Of a stretch of 64,000 bases of DNA, positions 1 through 8,676 are shown in pieces. Numbering within the stretch: the first letter of the stretch is position 1; the number at the start of each line of letters is the position of its first letter. The translations under genes were made by a program, and so were the position numbers. This stretch comes from an uncultured Bacilli bacterium (GTDB taxonomy: Bacteria > Bacillota_I > Bacilli_A > RF39 > UBA660): NCBI GenBank assembly GCA_934130545.1, contig CAKOYD010000006.1, forward strand, positions 21,397 through 85,396, given 5' to 3'. The notes under the pieces are model-generated. The model did no database searches. It had not been told where the DNA came from and saw only the letters and a program-made list of their open reading frames with translations.

Positions 1-42
1 ACTCTCTATATCATTTTTAATTTCTTCTATTTTTCTATTCAT
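1..42 (-). CDS. Start of a conjugation-element gene running off the left edge
   Basis: An ATG at 42 (reverse strand) follows a good ribosome binding site (AGGAG about 10 bases upstream) and opens a reading frame beginning MNRKIEEIKNDIES that leaves the window. It starts 12 bases after the stop of the VirB6-like gene, so it belongs to the same leftward transfer operon. In related elements the next genes are usually a PrgI-like protein and the VirB4 ATPase, but 14 residues are too few to assign a family. Confidence 0.5.
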   Translation of the reverse strand, partial: MNRKIEEIKNDIES

Positions 43-53
43 TTCTTTTTCTC

Positions 54-902
54 CTATAATCCCATCATCTCTCTTACTACTCTATCACTCATTTTAATAG
101 TACCTACTAAAACAAGCATATTAAAGATTAGTTCTCCTATGTACTTCCACACTTGCGTAACGGCAGCTGCACTTGTATCAACAACCGGTGGACTAGATGC
201 AAATAGTGAGAAAATAATACAAGACAACACTATTATTGCTCCCTCCAAACAAACTGCTGTAAATGACTTTAAAAAACTAGCACATATCCTTTGTGTTGGC
301 TCTCCGGCTACTGTTGATAATGGTATAGGTGCTATTGCCGTATATAAATATAATTTAAAAAATCTGCCATATACAGTAAGTATCATAATAAATGATAATA
401 CCGTCACGAATAGTCCACCTATTAAGGTTACCGCCCATAGTGGTATTGACTCAAAAAATCCACAACTTTCTACTGCTTTAACTATCTCTTGTGGTAATAT
501 TGTTTTTGATACAGTACCAAAACCTGCTGACTGCATTATTGTTGACATTACACCTTGTATTATTTTAAATATTGCTAACATTAAATCTAATCCGTATGTC
601 ACGATACCTTTGGCAATAGCAAATCTTACAAATAGTTTTATTGCGTGTTCCGGCTTTTTAACATCTGCAAGAGAACTGCAAGTTTTAACAACACCTACAA
701 CAAAGAATAATACAAGTAGTGCTAATCCTATTGCTTGAACTGCACCATTTATTTTTAATATTACTTGCCAAATTGTTCCACCTTTAAATGTTTCAGGGGA
801 TTGTGTAATTATCTGCCATATCTCACTTAATTTGTTGTTCCAAGTATCTATTGCATTTTCTAAATTGTTTACTACCCAATTTCCACTAGCTAATACTAAC
901 AT
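54..902 (-). CDS. VirB6/TrbL-like conjugation channel membrane protein
   Basis: This 282-residue polytopic membrane protein should form part of the inner-membrane channel of the ICE type IV secretion machine. Hydrophobic segments are visible near residues 50-72, 90-115, 155-180, 183-200, 215-235 and 250-270, with a loop containing YGRFFKLYLYTAIAPIPLS, a layout typical of VirB6/TrbL-like proteins in Tn1549-type elements. The start has a strong ribosome binding site (AGGAGGTGG). It lies downstream of the VirB2-like gene and the VirD4 gene, the usual order. Family assignment rests on topology and context rather than a catalytic motif. Confidence 0.75.
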   Translation of the reverse strand: MLVLASGNWVVNNLENAIDTWNNKLSEIWQIITQSPETFKGGTIWQVILKINGAVQAIGLALLVLFFVVGVVKTCSSLADVKKPEHAIKLFVRFAIAKGIVTYGLDLMLAIFKIIQGVMSTIMQSAGFGTVSKTILPQEIVKAVESCGFFESIPLWAVTLIGGLFVTVLSFIMILTVYGRFFKLYLYTAIAPIPLSTVAGEPTQRICASFLKSFTAVCLEGAIIVLSCIIFSLFASSPPVVDTSAAAVTQVWKYIGELIFNMLVLVGTIKMSDRVVREMMGL

Positions 903-924
903 TTTCCACCTCCTATAAAAGATT

Positions 925-951
925 AAAGGGTAGAAATATCTTCCACCCTTT
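925..951 (-). terminator. Intercistronic hairpin between VirB2-like and VirB6-like genes
   Basis: A 7-bp perfect stem (AAAGGGT/ACCCTTT) with a 13-base loop lies between the two genes and is followed on the reverse strand by AATCTTTT. It may be a weak terminator or an mRNA-stabilising hairpin that lets the small pilin-like gene be expressed above the downstream channel gene. The T-run is poor, so full termination is doubtful. Confidence 0.5.
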
Positions 952-954
952 CAA

Positions 955-1284
955 TTAACCTGCAATAGTTTTTAATATAACTTTGGCACACATTACAATA
1001 ATTCCACCTACACAAAACAATGCTCCATTTACTCGCTGTGATGGATCGTGATTAGTAAATGATAATCCTATTTGCACTACTCCATATCCTGCAATTATTC
1101 CTCCTACTACTTTTGTTAACTGAAATATAAAATCTGATAAGTTATTAACTATGGCAATAGGATCCTCAGCTGCTAAAACATTAGGTGCAAATAATGTTAA
1201 ACTACTTATTCCAATTAGTGCTAGTACATAAATCTTATATCCTTTCTTTAATTTTTTTTCTATACTTTTATTGTTTTTCTTCAT
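955..1284 (-). CDS. Small secreted/membrane conjugation protein, VirB2/Maff2-like
   Basis: This 109-residue protein has a basic N-terminus, a hydrophobic signal-like segment (residues 17-38, ending near VLAAED) and two further hydrophobic segments (about 55-75 and 85-105). That is the size and shape of the VirB2-like or Maff2-family small membrane protein encoded between VirD4 and VirB6 in Tn1549-type ICEs. Its ATG overlaps the last 17 bases of the VirD4 gene and has a GAAAGGAAAG ribosome binding site inside that gene, so translation is probably coupled. Function as a pilin or channel subunit is inferred from position and size. Confidence 0.6.
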   Translation of the reverse strand: MKKNNKSIEKKLKKGYKIYVLALIGISSLTLFAPNVLAAEDPIAIVNNLSDFIFQLTKVVGGIIAGYGVVQIGLSFTNHDPSQRVNGALFCVGGIIVMCAKVILKTIAG

Positions 1285-3088
1285 TTTTAACTTTCCTTTC
1301 TTTTAAATAATTTTCCACATCTTCACTTGATATAACTTCATAATTACTTGCTATTTCTTCAATATCAATAAAATCATAATTAGATGTATTATAACCAACT
1401 GTTATTGTTGCAATAGCATTATCTATTTTTCCGTGTTCGTATGCCGGTGCTTTACCATCAGTAGTTAGACTTATATTTGGATGTTTTAAAATATCATATT
1501 TCAAATCCTTTATAGGTCTTTCTCCTCTAATAAATAAAATTGCATACTTGTTATCTAACATTCTAACTTCATCAGGTGTCATTAATTCTCTACCTGTTTG
1601 TTGATAGTTTGTTGAATAATTACCATTTCTTCCGTGTGATTTTCCATAAGTATTTAAGTCCAAGTTCTCTTTTCCTAAAAGTTCACTAACATACTTATGA
1701 GTGCTTTGTTCATTTCCACCTAAGTATAAGAATTCATCACAATTACCTACAATGCTTTCCCATTGCTTTTCAAATAATGCTTTTAATTGAGCTAGATTTT
1801 GCAATATTATAGATACTGACACCTGTCTTGATCTCATAACTGAAAGAATTTTGTCAAAATCTTCGGGTAAACTCACATTAGCAAATTCATCCATTACAAA
1901 ATGCACAGGTACAGGTAAACTTCCTTTATACCTATGGTCTGCAACATAAAATAACTGTTGAAATAGTTGTGTATATAAAATACTTACTATAAAATTAAAT
2001 GATGTGTCATTATCAGGAATAAGAGCAAACAATGCAGTTTTCTTTTCTCCTAAACTTGGTAAATCAAGTTCATCAGTCATAGTAAGCATAGATAAACTTC
2101 TTAAATTAAACTTTTCAAGTCTTGATGCTAATGTTATTTGAATTGACTTTAATGTTTTAGCACTACCACTGTGGTAATCCCTATAATATTTAAGTGCTAT
2201 ATGTTCCGGATTTTTCTTTTCTAACTTTTCAAATAATAAATCAAGTGGAGATAAGTACATATCATCATCTTCTTTGACATCTCCTGCTCTTAACATTTCC
2301 ATTACCATAGTAAAGTTTTGTTCTTCTTCCGGTGCTTCATACCATAAATAAAATATGAGTGATAATAAAAGCATTGATGCAGCAGTGTCCCAAAAAGGAT
2401 CATTACTTTGACTTCCTTTTGGCGTAGTTGACTTAAATAAATTCGTTACCAACCTCTGCACATCATTATCATCTTTTAAATATACGAATGGATTATAACA
2501 ATGTGATTTGTCCATATTGATTAAATCTAGCACCTTTACTTCATAACCTTTTTTCTCTAATAAACATCCGGTATCTCTTAATATTTCTCCTTTGGGATCT
2601 AATATTACAAAAGAACAATTACATTGCATTATATTAGGTTTTGCATAAAATCTAGTCTTACCTGCACCACTTCCACCACATATTAAAACATTTAAGTTTC
2701 TTCTATGCTTTCTACCATCAAGTCCTATTTCAACATTTTGTGTTAATATCTTGTTATTATTACTATTCTTTTCTTTATATTTCTTACAAACACTTTTTGC
2801 ACTTCCCCATTTAGCACTACCATACTCCTCATTTCTTCTATAATTTTTCCTAGTTGAATAATAAAGAACTATGCCTCCAATATAAATAAGTAATAAAAAA
2901 AGAACAGTCTTTCCACTATTCTCACAAAGTTTAATATTTAAAGGATTATTAAATATTTCATTAGAGTTCTTTACTATACTTGGTAGTCCACCACTTGCAT
3001 AAGGTGCTATTAAAAGTGCTAACCATATAACAGGAATAATACCTATAATTGATAAGACTATTATTTGTCTTTTTTTATCTTCTGCCAT
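1268..3088 (-). CDS. VirD4/TraG-type coupling protein (conjugation ATPase)
   Basis: This is a 606-residue coupling protein that brings the relaxase-DNA complex to the secretion channel using ATP. Two N-terminal membrane segments (about residues 8-30 and 62-80) precede a cytoplasmic RecA-like domain with Walker A GGSGAGKTRF near residue 136 and Walker B VHFVMDEFAN near 396. The length is normal for VirD4/TcpA-like proteins of Gram-positive ICEs. The start ATG shares a base with the stop of the upstream gene (TAATG). It is the best-supported transfer gene in the window and sits between the relaxase block and the channel genes. Confidence 0.95.
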   Translation of the reverse strand: MAEDKKRQIIVLSIIGIIPVIWLALLIAPYASGGLPSIVKNSNEIFNNPLNIKLCENSGKTVLFLLLIYIGGIVLYYSTRKNYRRNEEYGSAKWGSAKSVCKKYKEKNSNNNKILTQNVEIGLDGRKHRRNLNVLICGGSGAGKTRFYAKPNIMQCNCSFVILDPKGEILRDTGCLLEKKGYEVKVLDLINMDKSHCYNPFVYLKDDNDVQRLVTNLFKSTTPKGSQSNDPFWDTAASMLLLSLIFYLWYEAPEEEQNFTMVMEMLRAGDVKEDDDMYLSPLDLLFEKLEKKNPEHIALKYYRDYHSGSAKTLKSIQITLASRLEKFNLRSLSMLTMTDELDLPSLGEKKTALFALIPDNDTSFNFIVSILYTQLFQQLFYVADHRYKGSLPVPVHFVMDEFANVSLPEDFDKILSVMRSRQVSVSIILQNLAQLKALFEKQWESIVGNCDEFLYLGGNEQSTHKYVSELLGKENLDLNTYGKSHGRNGNYSTNYQQTGRELMTPDEVRMLDNKYAILFIRGERPIKDLKYDILKHPNISLTTDGKAPAYEHGKIDNAIATITVGYNTSNYDFIDIEEIASNYEVISSEDVENYLKERKVKNEEKQ

Positions 3089-3417
3089 TATCTCTCGTAT
3101 GTTTCTTTATGAGGACTTTTTTTTTTACCAACTTTTTCGCTATCATCTAACAATCTCAACAAAAGCTCATTTATATCATTTCGTGATTCATTCATACTTT
3201 TAAGTTTATATCTATAATTGTTTAAAGCATTTATAACTATCCCTAGTTCGTATTTGTCCATATCAGTCTTACCATAATCAGTTAATTTAATAATAATTTC
3301 ATCAACTGACTCTGTTGACCTATCTTGATTTGATAAATAGTTTCTTAATAATGTAAGTGATTTTATAATAAGATTACTTTCGTTTAATGTAAATTCATAT
3401 CTTATTGTGCCCTTCAT
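3088..3417 (-). CDS. Hypothetical ICE protein, 109 residues
   Basis: A small, soluble, helix-rich, charged protein of 109 residues with no motif I recognise. It is tightly packed between the ArdC-like gene (2-base gap) and virD4 (1-base overlap), with its ribosome binding site in the last codons of the upstream gene. Conserved placement next to the coupling protein suggests an accessory transfer role, but no function can be given. Confidence 0.75.
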   Translation of the reverse strand: MKGTIRYEFTLNESNLIIKSLTLLRNYLSNQDRSTESVDEIIIKLTDYGKTDMDKYELGIVINALNNYRYKLKSMNESRNDINELLLRLLDDSEKVGKKKSPHKETYER

Positions 3418-3419
3418 AA

Positions 3420-4277
3420 TTACCTTTCTTGCTCTCTATTTTTACTTTTTACATTCTCTTGTATATAATCACTAATTTGTTTATTAAGTTCTTTAACAGA
3501 TTCTCTCATAGAAGTTAATTCGTTTACCATATCTTTCTTTTCCATATCTTTAAATCTTTCTGTTATTTTTTCTATATTATCAAAATCAATATCAAATCCA
3601 TATTTTTTGCACAACATATATGCTACACAATTTGCTTTATCCTTATCAACTTCCTTTGTGTTATCGTATATATTTATTTTTGCAAGTTCTACTACTGCTT
3701 TTTTAAAAGCAATATTGCTATCTTCATTTTTGCATAAATATAATACTTTGTTCTCTGTATCCCATTTGGAAGAAAGTCCATCTTCTAAACTTTCAACACT
3801 TTTAACATCCATAGGACACTCGTGCAATAATGCTTGTAATATCATTTTTTTATCATAATTTTTAACATAAGGTTTTATATTTGTTTCGGATATATCTACA
3901 AGTTCTTTTGCAGTATAACCTTTAACAGTTCTACCATCTTTTGTTGTATATGGTTCTTTCGGATCAAGAATAACTATCTTTTTAGGATATTTATTCTTAA
4001 AACTCACTTTATCTTCAATCCATTTTTTCATTTCTTTTAATTGAGTAGCACTCGGTAATTGTTTAGCAATAAGTATTGCATTTCTAGGTGTGTATAAATC
4101 AAACTTACCTTGAATAGATAAATACTCTTTAAAAAAATCAAGATTAGTAGTAAGTTCTTCCAATCCCTTATCAATAGTTTTATAAGCATTATCTAATTGT
4201 TCTCTTTTCTTTTTGATATATGCCTCTTTATCATAAGTGCTTTTAGTATCTTTTTCATTTAGTATTTCATCAACCAT
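3420..4277 (-). CDS. ArdC-like protein with degenerate metallopeptidase part
   Basis: The protein has 285 residues. Residues 35-85 (FKEYLSIQGKFDLYTPRNA and ATQLKEMKKW) resemble the ssDNA-binding N-terminal domain of ArdC antirestriction proteins. The region near residues 190-230 aligns by eye with the zincin-like half of ArdC, including an ANCVAYMLCKKYGFD segment. The HExxH zinc motif expected before it is absent; VVELAKINIYD lies there instead, so peptidase activity is unlikely. It may protect or chaperone the entering single strand during conjugation. A coiled-coil tail ends the protein. The gene is in the operon between pcfB and virD4. The assignment is by visual pattern only. Confidence 0.55.
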   Translation of the reverse strand: MVDEILNEKDTKSTYDKEAYIKKKREQLDNAYKTIDKGLEELTTNLDFFKEYLSIQGKFDLYTPRNAILIAKQLPSATQLKEMKKWIEDKVSFKNKYPKKIVILDPKEPYTTKDGRTVKGYTAKELVDISETNIKPYVKNYDKKMILQALLHECPMDVKSVESLEDGLSSKWDTENKVLYLCKNEDSNIAFKKAVVELAKINIYDNTKEVDKDKANCVAYMLCKKYGFDIDFDNIEKITERFKDMEKKDMVNELTSMRESVKELNKQISDYIQENVKSKNREQER

Positions 4278-4279
4278 TA

Positions 4280-5062
4280 TTATCTTTCCTTTCTTTTACT
4301 TGTTTTTTTAGGTTTTACTTCTTTTGATACATTTTCTTTGCTTTTATCAGATAATGCTTTATCCTTATCAATATCCAATGTATCTTTACTATCAGCTTTA
4401 ACTTTTTCTTTCAATTCATTTAACATTTTACGAACAGAAGGTTTCTTATTCTTTACTTCACCATCCTGTACCTTTGAGTTCTTTAAGTTTGGCTCTGACA
4501 GAGGGTTTTGTGTCTTTGCCAACTCCGGGTTTGATACTTCATTTTGCTCCTTTTGAATAGGTTTAGATAAAATATCACTTGCAAGTTTTTCTTCATCTGA
4601 TATAACAGGAATGCCTTTTTCCTTTGCCTCTTTCATCATTTCTTCCATCTTATCCTTTTCAATTTCATTTCTAATAGTAATATTATCTGTTTGTGCAAGT
4701 TTAAATCTTTCAACAACACGATTGACTTTTGAAGCATCTTCACTTCTTACCATAATATCAACTATTCCATCATTATCAGGAGTGTTTTTATCTATTAAAG
4801 CAGTATAAAGTATTCCATATTTCTTAGCCTCTTTTTCAAACTTTGCTAACTCATTTGCTTTAACAGAAAATATTTTAAGTGGACTTCCTGACTTTAACAT
4901 TTTATTAAGTGATGTTTTACCCTTTGTCATTTTTTTATCTTTTGCCATAGTGTATAACATCACTGCTATTCGTTCTGCACCACTACCACTAACTCTTAAC
5001 AGCATTTCTATTCCCTCAATAGAAAACTTGACCATTTGTTCTGCAGCTTCACTTGAATTCAT
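4280..5062 (-). CDS. pcfB: PcfB family (DUF3801) conjugation accessory protein
   Basis: This 260-residue protein has an N-terminal domain (about 1-130) matching the PcfB/DUF3801 pattern: an N-terminal MNSSEAAEQMVKFSIEG helix, then KMTKGKTSLNKMLKSG, and an alternating strand-helix region (ILYTALIDKN, DIMVRSED). The rest is a long lysine- and glutamate-rich disordered tail. PcfB of the pCF10 plasmid is an accessory factor for the relaxase or coupling protein. Here the gene follows the relaxase gene with a 4-base overlap and precedes the ArdC-like gene. Its start has an AAAGGAGAG ribosome binding site. Confidence 0.75.
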   Translation of the reverse strand: MNSSEAAEQMVKFSIEGIEMLLRVSGSGAERIAVMLYTMAKDKKMTKGKTSLNKMLKSGSPLKIFSVKANELAKFEKEAKKYGILYTALIDKNTPDNDGIVDIMVRSEDASKVNRVVERFKLAQTDNITIRNEIEKDKMEEMMKEAKEKGIPVISDEEKLASDILSKPIQKEQNEVSNPELAKTQNPLSEPNLKNSKVQDGEVKNKKPSVRKMLNELKEKVKADSKDTLDIDKDKALSDKSKENVSKEVKPKKTSKRKER

Positions 5063-6372
5063 AATTTTCTCTCCTTTCCTTTTTCTTCTTCAAGTTCTTT
5101 TACATTTTCTTCTATGCCTTTCATTCTCTTCTCTATATCATCACATAAGACCACCTCCTCCTTCTTCACTTTTAATTCTTTTGTGATTTTATTTATTTCT
5201 TCTCTAACTAATAATTTTTCTTCTTCTGTTTTAGCTCTTTTATGTTTAATCCATAGGTTATGTCTTTTACCAATTAAATCTTGTACCTCACGATTAACTT
5301 TTTCTTTGTAAAATAAAAATTGCTCGTGAGTTTCTATTTTTTCTCTCACAAGCAATCTTGTCTGCTTTGATATTTCTTCTAACTTTGATACATCAATTCT
5401 TACATCAGGTGGCAATATTTTTCTTGGATATTTAATTGGGTACACTTTCAAAATATAACAATAATGTTTATATAATCCATACAATCCGTGTGCTTTATTT
5501 TTCTTATATTCTTTTTCATACTTAAACTCTTGATTATATGATTCAATAAAAGGTACTCTTGGTGTATGTGTATTTTCTATTCTAGTATTTATGTTTTCAA
5601 TAGAATATTCATTTCCAAATGCTCTTTCAATTCTAATGTTTCTTTTATAATTTTTTCCTCGTACACTTAACTTGCCACTTCTCTCTTTTATCTCATATCC
5701 CATTTTTTCCATTATATTTAGAAAGTCTTTGTAAGATACTGACATACCTATTGCCTTATCTAAATCCTGTTTAGTAAATGAATAATAACTATTGTTATTA
5801 ACATATTTTTGATAATAATTATCATAGTTTACTTTGTTTACCTTTTTATCTTTAACAACACTTAATCCATACTCTTCACATAAACTATCTGATGTTTGCC
5901 TTAAAAGTGCATAACTTTCTCTACTATCGTGATATTTCTTTCCATCTTTAAAAGATACTGAATTGATTACAAAGTGATTATGGATATGCTTACAATTTAT
6001 GTGTGTACTAACTATTACTTCAAATCTATCTCCCCATAATTGTTCTGCAAGTTTTACTCCTATCAAGTGAGCTTGTGTAGGAGTAATTTCTCCCTCTTTA
6101 AAAGATTGAAACGAATGATAACCAAGTATTCCATCTTTTTTACCATATAATTCTTTTGTAAGCATCATATCTTTATATGCTCTATGGGTAGAACAATTTA
6201 AAGCTGATACATAACATTCTTCTTCTGTTTCATATTTTAAATTATCATAATCCCTTAAATTATGTAGTTCTTGATAAACACTACTATTTTTTGTAGTCTT
6301 TTTAGGATTAGTGATATAGTCAATAACATGATCTAGTCTTTTTTCAATCTTCCAGATGCCTGTTGTTGCCAT
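5059..6372 (-). CDS. Relaxase (MobA/MobP type)
   Basis: This 437-residue relaxase should nick the ICE at oriT and pilot the strand to the recipient. The N-terminal half carries the relaxase/mobilisation nuclease pattern: an early Tyr-containing block (DHVIDYITNP), the Ser/Gln block around THRAYKDMMLTKE, and the metal-binding triple-His motif THINCKHIHNHFVINS near residues 122-137. The C-terminal third is strongly coiled-coil and charged. The start is preceded by GAGGAACA. Downstream lies pcfB (4-base overlap) and upstream mobC, as in Tn1549-type elements. The catalytic Tyr cannot be fixed by eye. Confidence 0.9.
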   Translation of the reverse strand: MATTGIWKIEKRLDHVIDYITNPKKTTKNSSVYQELHNLRDYDNLKYETEEECYVSALNCSTHRAYKDMMLTKELYGKKDGILGYHSFQSFKEGEITPTQAHLIGVKLAEQLWGDRFEVIVSTHINCKHIHNHFVINSVSFKDGKKYHDSRESYALLRQTSDSLCEEYGLSVVKDKKVNKVNYDNYYQKYVNNNSYYSFTKQDLDKAIGMSVSYKDFLNIMEKMGYEIKERSGKLSVRGKNYKRNIRIERAFGNEYSIENINTRIENTHTPRVPFIESYNQEFKYEKEYKKNKAHGLYGLYKHYCYILKVYPIKYPRKILPPDVRIDVSKLEEISKQTRLLVREKIETHEQFLFYKEKVNREVQDLIGKRHNLWIKHKRAKTEEEKLLVREEINKITKELKVKKEEVVLCDDIEKRMKGIEENVKELEEEKGKERKL

Positions 6373-6433
6373 TGTTCCTCAATTCTAGAACATTCACTAG
6401 ATATTTTTAAACAAGAGTATAAAAATAATAATA

Positions 6434-6769
6434 TCATTTCTTGCCTGCTACATTATTATTTAAAAAATGTATCTTTAAGTTATCAATTATTTCATCAACT
6501 TTTAATACTTCTTCTCTATATTCTCTCTCATCTATAAATCCTAATGAATGTGCTTTTCTAGTTAATTGATTGATATTATTAGATATAGACCTTAAATCTC
6601 TAACAACTTCATAAAACTTATCATTAGGTGCTTCTTTTATTGAATTACCCAATATAAGATTTCTAACTATATCACTTTCATTCATACCACTTTTACTACA
6701 TAATTCTTTTATTGCACTTTCTTCTTCATCATTAAACCAAAAATTCTTTTTATGAGTTCTTCTTCTCAT
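6434..6769 (-). CDS. mobC: MobC-like relaxosome accessory protein
   Basis: A 111-residue protein with an N-terminal ribbon-helix-helix-like segment (FWFNDEEESAIKELCSKSG followed by NESDIVRNLILG) and the C-terminal block RSISNNINQLTRKAHSLG typical of MobC-type relaxosome proteins. It should bind near oriT and load the relaxase, whose gene starts 61 bases downstream. The gene ends with TGA, supporting standard code use. A hairpin with a T-run stands just upstream of its ribosome binding site. Confidence 0.85.
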   Translation of the reverse strand: MRRRTHKKNFWFNDEEESAIKELCSKSGMNESDIVRNLILGNSIKEAPNDKFYEVVRDLRSISNNINQLTRKAHSLGFIDEREYREEVLKVDEIIDNLKIHFLNNNVAGKK

Positions 6770-6792
6770 TATCTTTCCTTCCTTTCTTCCAT

Positions 6793-6819
6793 AAAAAAAT
6801 TAGTTATATTTCAAACTAA
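6793..6819 (-). terminator. Leader hairpin with T-run in front of mobC
   Basis: On the reverse strand a 6-bp stem (TTAGTT/AACTAA) with an 8-base loop is followed by seven Ts, then the ATGGAAGGAAGG ribosome binding region of mobC. It has the form of an intrinsic terminator placed about 25 bases before the start codon, so it could limit read-through into the mobilisation genes. The stem is short and AT-rich. Confidence 0.5.
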
Positions 6820-6988
6820 CTTTGTTAATAAATTATTCTCTTCAACAAAGTAAATGTGTACTCACAAAAAAGGGTTTTAGGGTATTCCCTAATTATTAGC
6901 AAATGTTAGGAGTACATTTGCAGTGCTGGCTAAGACATAAGTCTTAGTCTGCAACCAAGACTTCTTTTTGTTTTTTACAACAATTTTT
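6820..6988. other. Candidate oriT region
   Basis: This gene-free interval directly upstream of mobC-relaxase holds several close inverted repeats: TTAGGG/CCCTAA (6877-6892), GCAAATGT/ACATTTGC (6899-6921), TAAGAC/GTCTTA (6931-6946) and AAGTCTT/AAGACTT (6939-6963). Clustered inverted repeats beside the relaxase genes are the usual signature of a transfer origin. The last repeat could instead be a terminator for the TOPRIM gene. No nic site can be assigned from sequence alone. Confidence 0.5.
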
Positions 6989-7957
6989 CTATCTTTCTTT
7001 TATTTCATACTTACTTTTCCAATTTATTTTTTTAATTTCACATAGATAATCATTGAAATCTTTACCACTCGGTGCAGGATTATCAATTATTTTATAACTG
7101 ACTGATAAAGAAAATTGTAATGCTTTCGTTGCCAATTTTCCTGCATTGTCATTATCAAAATGTACTATTATAGTATCTATATTAGTATTATTTTTTAAAA
7201 AATTAGTTATTGTTTTAGGTACTTTACTATTCATAATGTCTTTTGAAGTTTGATAAACACCTGCTAATGATAATAAGTTTTCTTCATACCATTTTTCATT
7301 ATTCATTTCTTTTATAGTCGCATAAGATAATAAATCAATAGCACTTTCAAAAATATGTACTGTATTATTTGGTGTAATTGACTTTAATTTAAAAGAAAAT
7401 GCTTTATCGCTACCATAAGCATCACACATAAAGCGACTAGCATTTGTGCCTCTAACTCCTGCATATCTAGGATTGTTTTTTTCATCATATCCTACAAAAA
7501 CAACATTACTATGAGAGCAAGTTTGATAGATATAACCTTTATTTATACACTCATCTATAATACTCTTACTAATTCCTCTATTAGTAAGATAAGCAATCAC
7601 TCTATCATTATATTTGGATTTTTGTGGTAATACTAACTTATCTATCTTTTCTTTTTCAGTTAGTTTCTTTGTTGGTATATATCTTTTTTCAATTCCTTTT
7701 TGTTTTATTAAATGCTCTACTGCCTCTGTAAAAGAATATTCTTCAACTTGTATTAAATATTCAAGTGCATTAATACCACCAATGCCTCTAGAAAACCAAT
7801 ACCATTTTCCATTGCTTATCTTTAAACTGTCGTGTGTTTGTGTGTGATAAGTTCCTCTTGCCTCATATACTAATTCATCAGAATTACAACTTTGTAGATA
7901 GGATAATAAATCAATTTCTTTGGCTTTATTTATTTGCTCTTGTGTAAAATATGCCAT
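6989..7957 (-). CDS. DUF3991 and TOPRIM domain protein (primase-like)
   Basis: This 322-residue protein begins with a DUF3991-type region (ISNGKWYWFSRGIGGINALEY) that resembles the truncated zinc-finger part of DnaG-like primases but lacks the CHC2 cysteines. The C-terminal TOPRIM fold follows, with the acidic block HIFESAIDLLSYA near residue 200 and the DxDxxG motif VHFDNDNAGKLA near 268. Such proteins are common in Gram-positive ICEs and may act in strand processing or replication after transfer. Its ATG overlaps the upstream stop (TAATG). Confidence 0.8.
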   Translation of the reverse strand: MAYFTQEQINKAKEIDLLSYLQSCNSDELVYEARGTYHTQTHDSLKISNGKWYWFSRGIGGINALEYLIQVEEYSFTEAVEHLIKQKGIEKRYIPTKKLTEKEKIDKLVLPQKSKYNDRVIAYLTNRGISKSIIDECINKGYIYQTCSHSNVVFVGYDEKNNPRYAGVRGTNASRFMCDAYGSDKAFSFKLKSITPNNTVHIFESAIDLLSYATIKEMNNEKWYEENLLSLAGVYQTSKDIMNSKVPKTITNFLKNNTNIDTIIVHFDNDNAGKLATKALQFSLSVSYKIIDNPAPSGKDFNDYLCEIKKINWKSKYEIKER

Positions 7958-8634
7958 TATCTTTCCTCTCTATCTTTTTGTTTTCTTTGTTTTTCATTTT
8001 CTTTTTTTATAATTTCATTAAGTTTTGGTAATATTTTCTCTTGAATATTATTATAAACTTCACTATCAAATGTATGAATTTCTACAAGATATTTTATTTG
8101 CTCGTTGTCTTTCATATCACAAAAAAATTCGTACATGTATTTAGCACCACCATTACCTAATATTTCCATAACTAATAAAGGACTAAAAGTTTCGCATTCT
8201 TCTATTCTGTATTTTTCTCTTATATGATAACAAAAATCATAATAATTTAATTTTTCTAATGCATCACTAATGATTAAATATTTATCATCATTTTCACAAT
8301 TTATCATTTTATTATCAATATATTCCGTAGTTAAATCTGATATACCATCCTTTATTCTTTCTTCTATCTCATAATGTATTTCAAAGTTTTGATCATTCCA
8401 AATGTTAAATAAATAATCTAATGTATTATTTTTTTCAATTAATACCTTGATTTCGTATCTATCAAGAGTATCACTATCAAGATATAAATCTTTCAATTCT
8501 TCTTTAATATACAACTCATTAACCCTACCAACTATGTGTATTGGGTCAAGTTTTACTACATCTGCAATAAGCTTTTCATACTCTATATTTAATTTATTAT
8601 TTAATTCATTCAATAATTCTTTACTCGTTTTCAT
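7957..8634 (-). CDS. DUF3848-like hypothetical ICE protein
   Basis: The protein is 225 residues from the ATG at 8634, which has a GGGGAGG ribosome binding site; a longer frame starting at 8691 is unsupported and would overlap the upstream gene. The N-terminal pattern (LNNKLNIEYEKLI, then DPIHIVGRVNELYIKEEL) resembles DUF3848-family proteins often found in Tn1549-type elements. The rest is acidic and helical. Function is unknown. It ends with overlap into the TOPRIM gene, and a terminator-like hairpin stands just upstream. Confidence 0.65.
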   Translation of the reverse strand: MKTSKELLNELNNKLNIEYEKLIADVVKLDPIHIVGRVNELYIKEELKDLYLDSDTLDRYEIKVLIEKNNTLDYLFNIWNDQNFEIHYEIEERIKDGISDLTTEYIDNKMINCENDDKYLIISDALEKLNYYDFCYHIREKYRIEECETFSPLLVMEILGNGGAKYMYEFFCDMKDNEQIKYLVEIHTFDSEVYNNIQEKILPKLNEIIKKENEKQRKQKDREER

Positions 8635-8648
8635 TTTACCTCCCCATA

Positions 8649-8676
8649 AAAAAATACTAACTTTCTTTGTTAGTAT
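8649..8676 (-). terminator. Hairpin with T-run between two ICE genes
   Basis: A perfect 8-bp stem (GTTAGTAT/ATACTAAC, 8654-8661 with 8669-8676) with a 7-base loop is followed on the reverse strand by seven Ts and then, immediately, GGGGAGG and the next start codon. It overlaps the stop codon of the upstream 114-residue gene. It reads as an intrinsic terminator or attenuator inside the operon. Confidence 0.65.

Noticed and set aside
139..738. A 199-residue + strand frame opposite the VirB6-like gene
   Set aside because: It is an antisense shadow with no ribosome binding site, and the opposite strand encodes a coherent membrane protein in an operon.
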